Assembly: GCF_040412425.1 (NCBI RefSeq)
Contig: NC_089744.1
Location: forward strand, 30,775,001 to 30,839,000
Direction of reading: 5' to 3'
Origin: Macrobrachium rosenbergii
Taxonomy: Eukaryota > Arthropoda > Malacostraca > Decapoda > Palaemonidae
DNA length: 64,000 bases
The notes under the pieces are model-generated. The model made no database searches, had not been told where the DNA came from, and saw nothing but the letters and a program-made list of their open reading frames with translations. Both the position numbers and the translations under genes were made by a program. Below are positions 1 through 12,977 of this stretch, piece after piece (the stretch's first letter is position 1; each line of letters starts with the position of its first letter).

Positions 1-1145
1 ATACCATAAGATCCATCGATCAGCCATTAAGTCACTCCAGTTGACAGTTTCTCTTTAATCTTCTTAATCATTGGTTGGAGGAAGATTTTATCTATAATAT
101 CTGAATCCCAGGTGCCTCTTGAGAGAGTCATTGCATTTCTTTGTTTAATCAAGGCTGATTCCACCATCTGGCTTTTGAACCGACAATTGCTGCTATAAAT
201 TATACAAGACTTATTCCAGTTTATTTTGTGGTTATGGTTATTTATGTGGTTAAAAATAGCTGAGCTCTGTTGTCCGTACTGAACTGAACGTTTATGCTGC
301 ATTAATCTTTTGGGGGGAGTGATTTGCTGTGAAGCCAATATAAGATTGGGCACAGTCGAGGCAAGGGATTTCATAAACTCCTGTGTCTTTGGGGACTGGT
401 TTTTGTTGGACGTTAATCAGGGATTTGGCTAAGGTAAAAGCAAAATGGTTAGTTTCCAAGTTTCTGTGTCAACGTCTTAATCCTGTTCATTTGTGGGATT
501 TTTATTTAATTGTTGGGAGTCCCTCTGGTCTTGTTAGGAGGGGGGGGGGAACGGTAGAAAATAATGTTTGCTTTGTGGATCGATTTTTCAATTAAATGGT
601 CAGGGTACTTTAAAGGTGACAGCTGCTTACGGATTAGTTCAATTTCCTTGTCCAGGAGATCTGGGGAGCAAATCCGTTAGGCTCTTAAGAATAAATTGCT
701 GGCTATGCCAGTTTTGATAGAGATGTCATGATAGCTATAAAAATGGGTGTATGACAGAGAGAAAGTTGGTTTTCTTTATATAGTAAATTTGTATTCTGTC
801 GTGTCTCTAATTATTAAAAGGTCAAGAAAAGGAATTTTGTTGTATGTTTCCCATTCAACTTAAATTTGATGCTGGGCACTAATGCATTTAATTTTGAAAG
901 AAATTCGTTGAAATTGCTCCACTTACTATCCCAAAATGTTAAGATGTCATCTACATATCTCATCCATAGTATGTCTTTAGGTGTTATTGCATTTATTATA
1001 ACAGTTTCAAAATATTCCATGTATAGAGTGGCTAAAACAGGACTTAAAGGGCTGCCCATGCTGCACCCGAATTTTTGTTTATAGAATGACTCCCTGAATG
1101 AAAAGATGCTATTTGATATGCAGAATTCATCAAGATAAAGTTTTA
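1..1145 (-). mobile_element. Penelope-like element (PLE), decayed: RT and GIY-YIG endonuclease
   Basis: On the minus strand, 1145 to about 814 encodes the reverse-transcriptase core, with MGSPLSPVLATLYMEYFE followed by the YVDD catalytic box (about 950-970). Next, about 760-590, comes the thumb-like stretch with FYSYHDISIK and RICSPDLLDKEIELI. Then 393-27 holds the GIY-YIG nuclease: GVYEIPCLDC and SYIG at 393-330, and the HKRSVQYG...AIFNHI block after it. This order (RT, then C-terminal GIY-YIG) is diagnostic of Penelope-like elements. The reading frame breaks several times, including next to a run of six G (plus strand) at 312-317, where the GVY/YIG half and the HKR half fall in different frames. 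The element is 5'-truncated and cannot make a whole protein. The 3' end may extend left of the window. Confidence 0.85.
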
Positions 1146-1900
1146 AATTTATTAAACACCTCCCTCACAATTAACCAACACTTAGTTTTGAACCTTGGTT
1201 TATCCTTTGCCCTCTTGCCAGACCGGAAAAATAACCTAATTTCAATGTTGCTTTTGACAAATTCATATCTGATAAAAATTACAGCCAAGAAGAGATATAT
1301 TTAAAAGGCATCTTACTAAATGCAATAGCTTTGTCAACTTCTCTCACTGTATCTATCTTCAAACAAAGCCTACTGAAATTAAATACTGAGAAGCAAAACT
1401 AGACTTTATTGGCAAATTTAGCGAAAGCTACGGTCAAGAAATGGAGTGATTCACGCCCCCTATCAATGGAATTCATAACTAGAAGAAATACTGTTTCACT
1501 GTCAAGCATATTAATAATTCTATACCAAGCAACACTAGTGATTAACACCCTGGTCACCAAACAAAATAATAAGGTCACAATTATTCTAAACCACAATATA
1601 TGTCATATAGTATGTAAGAGTAAAAACACCACTTCCCAAATATTCGTCCTCTCAGGATGAAACTCGTATTCCTGTTGAAAGAAACATATCATTATATTAA
1701 AACCTGAAATGGTGTTCATTACATACATGTTCAAAACAGAAAAATGTCTAATGGAGCATTAAATGGGAAAATTCATTATGTAGACATCGATCAGTTTAAC
1801 TGCTTCCCAACTGGGGTTTCCCTCTAAAGTCTGGAAAAGATATAAATGTCTCTCTTACTTTTTCTATGGCCCAGATAATGTATCTTCATGGTTGTGGTTT
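1146..1900. other. unassigned AT-rich DNA
   Basis: No exon or element with recognisable motifs was found here. Open frames of 60-80 codons on both strands have no recognisable domain. It may be the decayed 5' part of the neighbouring Penelope element or intron of the gene that follows. Confidence 0.4.
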
Positions 1901-2107
1901 CATTAAACACTACACAGGCTAAAAGCACATATCAGTCACCCAAGATCGAGGCAGTCTCCCTGTGAGAGTCACTGTTCCTCTCATAAATATCCCATGGGAG
2001 ATCGCACACACATGCACATACCCCATCGGAACCTTGGCACTTGCGGCAGAAGTGCCACTACAGGCCATCACATAGTTCTCCACTGCTGACCAAAGCCAAA
2101 GACAATC

Positions 2108-2621
<514 letters not shown>

Positions 2622-2649
2622 CTATATTATGACTATTTATCACATCACC

Positions 2650-2980
2650 GTGATTCATATACAATCAGAAAGCTACAAACGTCCTTTAATATCCAATTTG
2701 CTCTACCTCGGAAATAATATATTTTCATATGTTACCGTAGGGGAATTTTTAGTTGATAATAAGTCCACCGTCCCGTGGGGTCAAACCAGCGACGGACAAG
2801 GACTCAGGACTACAGGGACGCACTAACCCATTCGGGTTAGTGCGTCCCTGGTTCGACCCCACGGGACGGTGGACTTATTATCAACTAAAAATTCCCCTTC
2901 GATACATATACATGAAAAATATATTATTTCCGAGGTAAGCAATTGATATTAAATAGACGTTTTTTAACTTTCTGATTATA
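2650..2980. repeat. long inverted repeat (foldback/MITE-like)
   Basis: Two arms of about 150 bp are reverse complements. In the left arm CAGAAAG, CTACCTCGGAAATAATATAT, GGGGAATTTTTAGTTGATAA and AAGTCCACCGTCCCGTGGGG occur in that order; the right arm (about 2838-2980) gives the same series backwards. The tip contains CACTAACCC-ATTC-GGGTTAGTG. The left arm has an extra piece of roughly 28 bp (about 2788-2815) near the tip. GGTTCGACCCC at 2850-2860 resembles a tRNA B box, so an origin from two head-to-head tRNA-derived repeats is possible. (AT)n tracts flank both sides. Confidence 0.85.
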
Positions 2981-2990
2981 TATATATACA

Positions 2991-3077
<87 letters not shown>

Positions 3078-3082
3078 TATAA
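2976..3082. repeat. (AT)n microsatellite, imperfect
   Basis: About 100 bp of TA repeat with short interruptions, on the right flank of the inverted repeat. Confidence 0.95.
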
Positions 3083-3918
<836 letters not shown>

Positions 3919-4174
3919 ATATTTATAATTTATTTGTATGTTGTATGATGATGAGCATATACCCTTAAGCTGTATTAGGTTAATATAAATTCACAGTTGC
4001 TGTCATTTATTATGGCTGTTTGTTAACCCCCAAGGGGTGCAATGGATGGAATAGAAACAAATATGTACATGTAATGAAAAGTGTGTTTTATTTTTTATTG
4101 CCACTTCCAAATAACAAGAAAATTAAGCCTATTATCTGGAGGAAATCCTAATGAATTGGCCCCCTAGATAGATA

Positions 4175-4405
4175 GTGCCGTCAGCTGCAACTCCTTTCAT
4201 TCCTTTTACTGTACCTCCATTCATATTCTTTCTTGTTCTTGCTATCCACCCTCTCCTGACAGTTGCATGATAGTACAGATGTGAGGTTTTCATCCTGTTA
4301 CACTTTTCAAACCTTTCTACTCTCAATATCTCTTTCAGCATGGAATGACCTCATAGGTCCCAGTGTCACGCCTTTGGCCTAAATTCTGTGTTCCATTCCT
4401 AATGA
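4175..4405 (+). repeat. short interspersed repeat 3' end, abutting an exon
   Basis: The stretch ends GAATGACCTCATAGGTCCCAG...CGCCTTTGGCCTAAATTCTG followed by CCATTCC. From memory I recognise this ending as a very common decapod interspersed-repeat tail. The GCCTTTGGC palindrome can form a small hairpin just before the tail. It stops about 20 bp before the acceptor of the exon at 4426, so the repeat supplies most of the sequence upstream of that splice site. Assignment to a SINE or a LINE tail cannot be decided here. Confidence 0.6.
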
Positions 4406-4425
4406 ATCGAATTTACATCTTTCAG

Positions 4426-4606
4426 TTCACTTGTGAAGGTCGATCGTGGTTATTGTGGCAAAGGACCTCCTGGAAGAGGGGTAGGTGTGGGCATCACCAA
4501 GTCTTACAGTATCGAAAGCTCTGCACCCCCCATACCACCGCACCATTTACACCACTACGCCTCTCACCTCCACCAGAATGCCAGCAGTCATGCCCGACGA
4601 GCGCAG
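4426..4606 (+). CDS. IQSEC: IQSEC/BRAG Arf-GEF, first visible coding exon
   Basis: Internal exon between CATCTTTCAG and CAG|GTGAGA. It starts with the last base of a split codon and ends on a whole codon, joining in frame to the exon at 4853. The peptide is Gly- and His-rich (KGPPGRGVGVGITKSYSIES, then PPHHLHHYASHLHQ). Membership rests on correct phase and on the next exon, which carries the family-specific YELSQDL block. Because it begins mid-codon, the true start lies in an upstream exon that I could not identify, probably outside the window. N-terminal segments of IQSEC proteins vary strongly between species and isoforms. Confidence 0.8.
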
Positions 4607-4852
4607 GTGAGAATGACATAGAAGTTTGTGCGCTTTCTAATGTTTTTCAACAAGTTAAATGTTTCATCTTAACTTTTTTTTTTTCTTTTTAGAACTTACA
4701 GATGTAAACTGTCAGTACTTAAAGTCAACATAAACAGAAATAGAATGTCAGTATTTTAACCATATATTATGGGATGATGTTCACATTTTGATGATATGAT
4801 TGCTGTAGTTAGTGTTTATTAAATGTGACCTATACATGATCAATGTTTTCAG

Positions 4853-5043
4853 TTGCAGCAAGCAGTTTCACAGCCCAGTGGTGTTGGGCTTGGTGGCAGA
4901 CGGCAGCCCCCTAGAGGCTCGGCTGCTGACGATAGTGGAAACCGCAACAGCAGATGGAGGGGGAGTGGCTCCCAGGGCACGGGACAGGGTTATGAACTTT
5001 CCCAAGATTTGGCTGACATGAGGCTTGAAATGCTTGAGAGGAG
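4853..5043 (+). CDS. IQSEC: IQSEC exon: YELSQDL segment before the IQ motif
   Basis: Acceptor TTTTCAG; donor AG|GTATGT; enters on a whole codon and leaves after two bases. The peptide begins LQQAVSQPSG, continues Ser/Gly/Arg-rich, and ends YELSQDLADMRLEMLERR, a block conserved from flies to vertebrate IQSEC1-3 immediately upstream of the IQ motif. The split Arg codon is completed by the first base of the exon at 9387, giving LERRYGG, as in the family. Confidence 0.92.
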
Positions 5044-8000
5044 GTATGTAAATGAGTCTGTTCCATTTGACTTTGATTCACTAGCTGAGATTTGAGGTGT
5101 CGCAGCAAGCTGTAGAACATCCTACTGATGAAAGGTATCCAAACTAAATCAAGATATCCTAGGGCTGTAGAATAGGATAAATTTTTTCTTACTGTGTTGG
5201 GTGTTATTTGAGGACAATTTACCTTTTTGGTTGTTTTTTGAAGACTATTTACTTATTTACTGCTATTTGAAGACAGTTTAATGGCCATCACAACAACAAG
5301 CCACATAGGATAGGTTTCCTGATATGTCTTGTGGAGCATCAGTTATTTCATGGGTTTTAAAAAGTGAGAATCTGATCATGTTACAGGAAGTTAGTACCAT
5401 ATTGTCATTGCACACACCTATATATGTAAAAATCATGATTTTTAAAATGACTAATCTATGCACATGTCTGGTAGTGTTAGCTCTGAAGCCTACTGCTGAG
5501 TATTTGAACTTAATAGATAATGGAATTTATAACATATATTGCATCCCTTGGGTGTAGCCTAACAGATAGATAGATCAATAGATAAACAGGTAAGTATGCA
5601 TATATACAGTCTCTTAGGTAACAGTGCATATAAATAGTTTTTATAATATAAATCACATTTTCTTACAAACCCAGTAGTCGAATAGAGCCCTCATTCACAT
5701 TCTGAATGCCCCTAGACTTGGTCTTACTGTCTTGCGGGCTGAAGAAACAGTGTAGCTTTGGGCATCAGTTCACATGTGTGTTCATGACCCATTGATAGGT
5801 GGTATCCACGCTCATAGATTTGCTTATGTAATGTCACAGTGAGAGTGACTAAGTGGGAGGTGGGCAGATATAGCATAATATGTTCATACCACGCCCATCT
5901 GTCGTGTAGAGCCCTAATTACATTTTAGGTGGGAGGTCAGGTAATTGGAAGTCCCAATCTGAGCAAAGCTCTGATGAATTCAGTGAAGAACTTGAGGGCA
6001 CAACAGGTGAGGGACCATGTGTCCAGGGAGTTCTTATTGGGTTTTGGGAGTGGTAGAGTACCAAGAGAGTAAAGTAGATAGTTTGTAATTATCATACAAC
6101 AGGTGCAGAGACCAACTCACCATACTGGTGAGACATAGGTGCTCTTAACTCTGGAAGATAAAGCAGAGAATGACTGTTAATGAATGTCAAGGATGGTATA
6201 GAGGAGGAAGAAAAACGTGTTGCATCTTTCTCTGCATGTAAAATTTTACCATCTTTAACTGAGAGTCCCAATAAGTATGATCCATCCCCATGTGCATGTT
6301 ATTGCAAAGATTAACATTGGTCTAATATTAGGATATCAGAAGTTGAATTTGTTCACAGTAATATCTACGTAGGCAACAGTATATTTGGTCAATTGTAGTC
6401 CATGATGGTCCTTGTAGTACTTTTTATGGCTTCCTCTTAGAGGTGGCAGGCAGGTCCATGTCATCCTCACTTTGGCATGTGTGCTTGCATACAAGGTTAC
6501 TCCTTTGGAGTTCTCCTGGATGATGGTCAGTGTTGTCTTTAGTCACCCAGCTTGCTTTTGGCTGTGAAGGCAAAATCTTTGACTGTGGCAGTCAAAGCCA
6601 GGATATAGATTTGTTTGTTCCTGGGGTAGAACTTCCATCTTATATGTAAGGATGATTATCTACCTTTTGCAAATATATTTGTGAAGTGTGGTCCTTTCAG
6701 CACCTGAAGAACCATAACATGTTCCCTGAAAAGGTGGTCAGGGATTTGTAGAGTTGTCAGCTAGTGCTGCACAAGGGCATAGGTGACAAACCTTGGCACC
6801 TCTACTAAATTTTTTCTATGCCTTGCAAGGACAGGCATTCACCATTTTCCTATTCTCAAGCAGATTGAGGTATCCCAGGACACCATCTCCCCCCTCTCAA
6901 GAAGACAGTATCCATGCCTTCCTTGGGGAATCCTTTCAATAGGTAATGGTCACCCCTATAGCTGAGAGAAGGGCAGCATCCTCCTACAGGTGTCCTGCCT
7001 GAAAGGGGAAACAAGAGGTGAAAAAATGATCCAGCCATGCACATTTCTCCTGCCAAAGGGACTTGTCTCCAGGGACTTGGGAGTCTTGGCAGGAGTAAAG
7101 GCAGAGCTATGGGTAATTGATGAGATATTGTTGTAATTTGTGCTAGGTACCTAACCCTTTTCTAGAGACAGACAACCCCCTCTCCCTTACATTACACCAG
7201 TAGAAAAATCCAGATACCAAGATGGGACCTCCCTTTATTCTTCAGAAGTCTTACAAGAACCCTATGCAAACTACTGCAGGAATTGTGTATGTCACATATT
7301 ATGATGATTACTGTTTCTGTCTTAACCTTTGCATTCTCAATATGAATGATTGAGTTGCACGCACTGTCCTGCAAGATCACACCACTGCAGGATCTTTTCT
7401 GATTCCAGCCTTGATTTCCATTGACACAGATGACCTTCTCTTGTCTTGTGACAACCATCTAACAATACCTCATGAGGACCATGTACATAAGAGGCAAGGA
7501 TTCCAGGTGCTTTTGTCAACACATTATTGGAGGAATCATGTCTCCCAGAACATTATATCTTACTGGATAAGAGAGATCTTTCAGTACGAATATTAAGCGG
7601 TCTCTGAAGAAGAGGCCAGCCAAGTAAAGGTGACTGCATGAAATCAAGGTATTTGCAACTTCCTTGGCTTTCAAGAGGAATACAGTAGTGAGATTTTGGC
7701 CATCATCAGTGCAGAAAAATGGAAGTGCCATTTGACCATCACCACATTGTATATTTTCATGATTTTTTGCACAATGGTATAAGTTTGTACACTTTGGATC
7801 CATTAGTCCAGGTGAGGCAGGAGTTCTGAAGGGTTAAAGTCTTCTGAGGTTGCAGAGACCTGTGTCTCACCTAAATCTGTAGTTACTCTCTATGTTTTTT
7901 TTGGAAGAAATACAAGCTATCTATGTTATTACTGTAATTAGATTTTTTTTTATGTTCACAGGAACCTGTGATAATTCCTTGGGTGCTTAGTTCCTTACGT

Positions 8001-9386
8001 GTTTGTCCCAAGTTGTTTCCATAGAACCATCAGACCTTTGCACAGGCTGGGACATTCTGTTGCTTAACCTCCCACCCAAACTGCAGTTTTGGCTCTATAT
8101 GATATATGGGTTTGGAGTGAACAAATTAAGTTTTATGAAATAAAACAGATTTTTTTTATACAAAACTACTAACCATGTAGGAATTATCCCCTCCCATTCC
8201 CTTGTTCTCACTGTATCAGATCGAGTCCCCTGAAAACAATTAATAGGATATTTATTACCAGCTGATGGGTTGTGGGCCTGCTTGCACAGTCAATCAGTCA
8301 CTCTTTCTGCTCCACTACATTACTTTTGTTTCCAGGAGTCATCATCATTGTAAATATTTTTGTTATTTTTTTGCATTTTATGTGGTTAGATTGAAAATGA
8401 GCTCTCTTTGCTCTTGTCTGTCTCACGCTCTTTCTGCATGAGCTCCCATCAGGTCTGGGTCTTCATCTATACCCTTTCTGCATGGTTTTTCTGGGTCTTC
8501 ATACTGCTACTTCCAAATCTGCTTCTTTTGGGACCAAGTCCTTCTCATCTCTTCTCATGACATATCCACACCATCACGATTTTATAGGCCTCTGTCTTTT
8601 CTTTCCAGCCTCTTGGTTCCACATCTGTCCATCAGTTGTTCATTTATAATACTGTACCATCTTCCCATTGCACTCTGGCCATGAATCTTAACATTGTTAT
8701 GGTCACACCTTAGTAAAATCTCTCCATTTTCCTTTTCATTGCCATTGTTTCTGCTGCTTTATATACCCATTGTCAGTCTTTGCCCTTTATTTAAATGGAA
8801 CATTTGTTACTTACAAATAATGTAGCTGTTTCCATTTCATCTATTTTCTAGCTACTTTTTTTTTGTATGCTTCTCACAACTCTTACTTCCTTCAAAGTCC
8901 AGTGTTATGAGGTTTGTATGAAAAATATATTATGTTATATAAACTTTACTTTTTTATAGCACTTTGTAGGTGTTCTTTCGGTATAATGGACTATTATTTA
9001 TCAGCATTGTAGAGATGAAACTAAAATTGGCTAGAAAGATGCATACATGGTTTTGAATGGAATGTATCCATTTTTTCATTCATATTTGGGAAGCCTTGCC
9101 TACTGTTATTGGAAGAAAATTTTAAAAATAGATATAGTTCTGGAATTACTTTCTGTCACAGGATGTCACAATACTTACGAGTATATAGCATTTTGAAAGT
9201 TCTTACAATATTTTTCCTTCCTTGTATTTAAATTGCCAAAAGGGAAGAAGGTTCTCATATAAGTTAGACAAAACTAGTTAATGTTACAGACTTTCATTAA
9301 ACTGATTTCCCTGTTTTTAATCCCTTGGGCAGTTGTTCTGCTTGAAATACAGTACTGTATATGAAATGTGACTTTGTTTCACACAG
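5044..9386 (+). other. IQSEC intron, no recognised element
   Basis: A 4.3-kb intron with canonical GT (GTATGT) and AG (ACACAG) ends. I see no exon with fitting phase. Parts around 5660-5940 and 8060-8170 share loosely similar wording in opposite orientation ('TAGAGCC', 'GGTGGGAGGT'), which might be the ends of a very old element, but the match is too weak to call. Confidence 0.6.
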
Positions 9387-9625
9387 GTATGGTGGTGCTG
9401 TAGCCAGACGTGCAGCCATTACTATACAGAGAGCATACAGACACTATGCCATGTATAAGAAATTCCGCTCCATCACAGCCACTGCAAAAGCGCAGGAGAA
9501 GAGGCTATCACGAAGGTTTACTGTTGATGTCCCTGAATGGAGTGAACCTGGGCAACACTGCCACGATGCTGAGCATATTATACGATCTGAGTTTGACCAA
9601 TTACAGAGGAATTTAAGCGCTGCAG
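9387..9625 (+). CDS. IQSEC: IQSEC exon: IQ motif (calmodulin binding)
   Basis: Acceptor TTTCACACAG; donor GCAG|GTTAGA. The peptide opens with YGGAVARRAAITIQRAYRHY and continues AMYKKFRS, matching the IQ consensus IQxxxRxxxxxxxxxxR. In this family the IQ motif binds calmodulin and links Arf activation at synapses and adhesion sites to calcium. The rest is basic (KAQEKRLSRRF) and then acidic (SEFDQLQRNL). It leaves one base into a codon, matching the next exon. Confidence 0.95.
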
Positions 9626-9852
9626 GTTAGATCCTACAGAAAAGTTTTTAGTTTTGTCATTGTGGAATAAAGTATAACTTACATTTTTCATGTCAACTCT
9701 AATCCATGAATAAAAATATTTCTTTTGATTTTTTCAAGTCCTTTCCAAATAATTTTTCAGAGGAAGTGTTTCAGTTGTATTTTAAAGCATAGTAAATTAT
9801 TTGTGTTATTATCTGAGAATGCTTTTGTAACCCTGCCATTGCATGAATCTAG

Positions 9853-10184
9853 TTTATGGTGAAGGAAGGCGACCAGCACGTTCACTATCAATGCGAGACA
9901 GCCCACGAACTTCTGCGACTGGCAGCATCACCACGACAGCTGCAACTACCCGACCCCAGCAAGATGATAATTATGACTTACATGACACCATAGCTTCCAT
10001 GAGTGACAGCTCATTATATTGTCATGTGTCTGCGCAGTCTCCGCTGACTCCTACGACAACAGTAACCCCATCCCACACCCATGCACGAAATGGCTCTGGC
10101 GACTATCAGCAGCAGCAGACAGATCTGGGTTTATATGCCTCAGCCAAGGAACTCAAGTATTTTTCCTCCGAGGACAGTGGTCTT
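9853..10184 (+). CDS. IQSEC: IQSEC exon: Ser/Thr-rich linker 1
   Basis: The acceptor is the rather weak GAATCTAG; the donor is CTT|GTAAGT. Phase: completes a Val codon begun in the previous exon and ends on a whole codon. It encodes a low-complexity linker (RRPARSLSMRDSPRTSATGS, then TTTAATTRPQQDDNYD, ASMSDSSLYCH, a QQQQ run and KELKYFSSEDSGL). IQSEC proteins carry a comparable variable linker between IQ motif and Sec7 domain, used for phosphorylation and scaffold binding. Confidence 0.88.
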
Positions 10185-11766
10185 GTAAGTACAGAAAACA
10201 TGAATTTTGCAGGTAAACAAATGTCAAGATAGGCCTAAATGTATTCTGATAAAACTTGGTTAAAACAGTTTGATTGTCAGTGAATTTCAGTCTCTCATCT
10301 TTGTTCATATTTATTTTTGCTGTGTCGTAGATATGTCTCATCATAAATATGTAATTTTTAAAAAACATCTAAAATTGAAACAAAGCTATACCTTTAGCGT
10401 GCCATTTCATTTGGCACAAAATGTTCCCAGACAATGGGAGAATAGTGCCAGTCTCCAACAGGTTCCCAGTGCACATGTGCTGTAAGACTACTGGCAGCAA
10501 TAATTAAAAATCAGCAAATATCAGTTGACATCTCAAAGGTCTCATAGAAACAATTGATGCTACTGAAGCGCTTGTTTTGCGAGCACTTTCTTCAGCGTGA
10601 GATACAGTCACCACCCTATTTATGAACGAGTTACGTTCTGGATGGTTGTTCATATCGTGAATTGTTTGTAAATTGGTTTTAAATATGTAATGCATAATTT
10701 TTGTTGATGTTTACATTCCTAAGTTAACTTTGGAATCATAGATAATACTATTTTCACTACATTTTTAAATCATGCAGTATTATAAAGAATTATTTTGGAT
10801 GCTAGAAAGTAAAAAGAAGAAAATAAAATTTAGATTCATGCAACATTCAAAATTTAGTATTTTTTCCATGCTTTGAAAGTTATGAACTTGCAGGAATTTT
10901 GCAGGAGCAGCGTCTGACATTGGAAGTTCATAAAGGAAACAGTGCACGCTGCCATCTATTGACAAAATGCATGCTAAATGTTTCCTATGGGGAGAGGAAA
11001 TAGAAAATGAGACTACATCAAGGAACAAGTTCAAATGGGAAGATAGAAATAAGTAGGAATATTTTACGAGCATGAAAGAATATTCTCGTGATTGTAAGAT
11101 GAATACTGTACATGGTAGTTAATCACTAGAATACTCTGGATAATCAGGGAATAAGTTAAAGGAACAGGTTTGTCTTCTTCCTTGTGTTCTTCTGTTCTTT
11201 GCAAAAGGTCTTAATAGCAGAATAGGCGTGCAGAGCAAAATGGGTTTCCTACTTGGTTTGGTTCAACTTTCACAGTTGAATCTTTATTATTTTTTCTGTT
11301 TTATGACTCATTTCTCCATTACATTGTGACACTAGGAATTTCAGAAATTTCTTCTTTAGTGTACACAATGGAAAATATTCATTCAATAGATCTGCCGTAA
11401 CAGCATTACTGATGGTGATATTGTACTCATGATTGGTTGTATACTTCAGTTTTGAGACTAAAGAGATAATTTTAACCAAAATCTATGTTGCTCTAGATTC
11501 AGTTCCATTCCTATTCGTCTAACTTTGTCCTCTTAAGTAATATGTCTACCTTCCAGCACTTTTTTGAGTTGTACGCATAATTAATTAATTGTTTTTTAGA
11601 ATTTTTGTGTAGCATCACACTTTTCATGTGTGTACTTGTCAGAGGCTGACACTCTTTTTCCTTCACAGGGTTTGTTGGGGAAGATTCTGAGGCAAACAAA
11701 ATAACTTTTCAAGTTATGGATTTAATAAAATGAACTATTATGCAGCTCTTAAATTTTCTCTTTTAG
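10185..11766 (+). other. IQSEC intron, no recognised element
   Basis: Intron with GT...AG ends. 10600-10680 contains 'ATGAACGAGTTACG' and 'TCGTGAATTG' wording reminiscent of the TTACGA/TTCG terminal wording of the TA-type transposons seen elsewhere in the window, but no paired end could be found. Confidence 0.5.
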
Positions 11767-11906
11767 GGAAGTCAGGATAGTGCAAGCTTGGGAAGAGGAA
11801 ATGTTGCTCAGAGAGGTGTACGGCCAGGTGCTAAAAAAGTTCCTCCAGAAGTACCAAGGAGATCATCATCAATTAAGTCCAGTGAGAGTGGTGGCAGCAT
11901 TGATAG
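11767..11906 (+). CDS. IQSEC: IQSEC exon: linker 2
   Basis: Acceptor CTTTTAG, donor GATAG|GTAAG. It enters on a whole codon and exits after two bases. It encodes GSQDSASLGRGNVAQRGVRP, then KKVPPEVPRRSSSIKSSESG: a Pro/Arg/Ser-rich linker. The VPPEVPRR stretch looks like an SH3-ligand type PxxP motif, though this is inference. The correct phase at both sides supports the call. Confidence 0.85.
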
Positions 11907-12166
11907 GTAAGTTTAATAGAAGACTTGTGCAGTTTATTTGTCTATATGCTACTTTTATTTCAAGACCCTGATGGTGGGGTTTTGGGGTTTTCAAAAAAGA
12001 ACTTGGCCTCGTCATAGATATGCACAGAATATAATTCGAGTACTGTATTGCTAAATCGGCATCTGGCATAATTTGTGGGATATCTGAAGTGTTTTAATTA
12101 CAGCTATAAGTGATCAAAAATTGTACATGACCCAAATTGCCAAATCCTTAATATTTTTTTCAAAAT

Positions 12167-12168
<2 letters not shown>

Positions 12169-12245
<77 letters not shown>
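12169..12245. repeat. (ATT)n microsatellite
   Basis: About 25 ATT units in an IQSEC intron, giving a spurious poly-Ile frame on the minus strand. Confidence 0.97.
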
Positions 12246-12851
12246 CTGCTGTTCTTCAAGTGCCAAGTCATCATGTAAGCTTTCATTATTTATCTGATAA
12301 ATTTGGGCATTGTATGGGGCCACATACTCCCAATTGGTGAATGTGTCCTCCCAGACTACCCTCCACAGTAAAATCTTTGAGGCTTCTCATCTCAGCCCCC
12401 CTCCCATGCTGCTGCTTTGTGAGTGTTTCCTTTCATGTCCATCTTCTGCTGTGAATGACTTGTGTCAGAGTGATAGGCTCTAGTAAGGCATTGGTTTGTT
12501 TTGCACAAATTCAAAGCCCATTTGTAGCAGAGATAGTGGGTTACATACAGGGTGCAAAACAGGCTCAGGATTTCACCCATTAGGAAATACAGTATATACA
12601 CTTTAATGTTAAAATACAGTACACAAAACTTTTTCTCAGAGTTTCTGTAAATTATCGTTGGTTATATGTACATGTGTCATCTGTAACATTAAATACATTA
12701 GTTCATGAAATGGAGAAACATGTTACCTTTTCCTAGATATATTAGTAGTAAAGTACCTTATAATTATGTTGCAGATCCCCCACCCTTAAAGAACCTTTGA
12801 ATGTCTTCTAGTTAGAGAATTAATTTATTGATGGTTTGTTTATTGGTTTAG

Positions 12852-12977
12852 CACTGCCGTATTGTCCACTGCAAATCATAGAGTTCATTGCCACCCTCCA
12901 TCCCTGACACCTCCATCTTCTACACCATCCTCACTTACATCAGAAGGTGGACACAGTGAGAGAGGAGCTCTTAGAAG
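12852..12977 (+). CDS. IQSEC: IQSEC exon: linker 3
   Basis: Acceptor GGTTTAG; donor AGAAG|GTAAAT. It starts by completing a Ser codon and ends after two bases (AG). The peptide STAVLSTANHRVHCHPPSLT, then PPSSTPSSLTSEGGHSERG, is a Ser/Thr/Pro-rich linker. Its two-base exit phase matches both the exon at 14651 and the exon at 18393, the basis for suggesting alternative splicing. Confidence 0.82.

Noticed and set aside
5620..8170. Third large element with inverted ends
   Set aside because: Only loose word similarity between 5660-5940 and inverted 8060-8170; no coding blocks and no target duplication.
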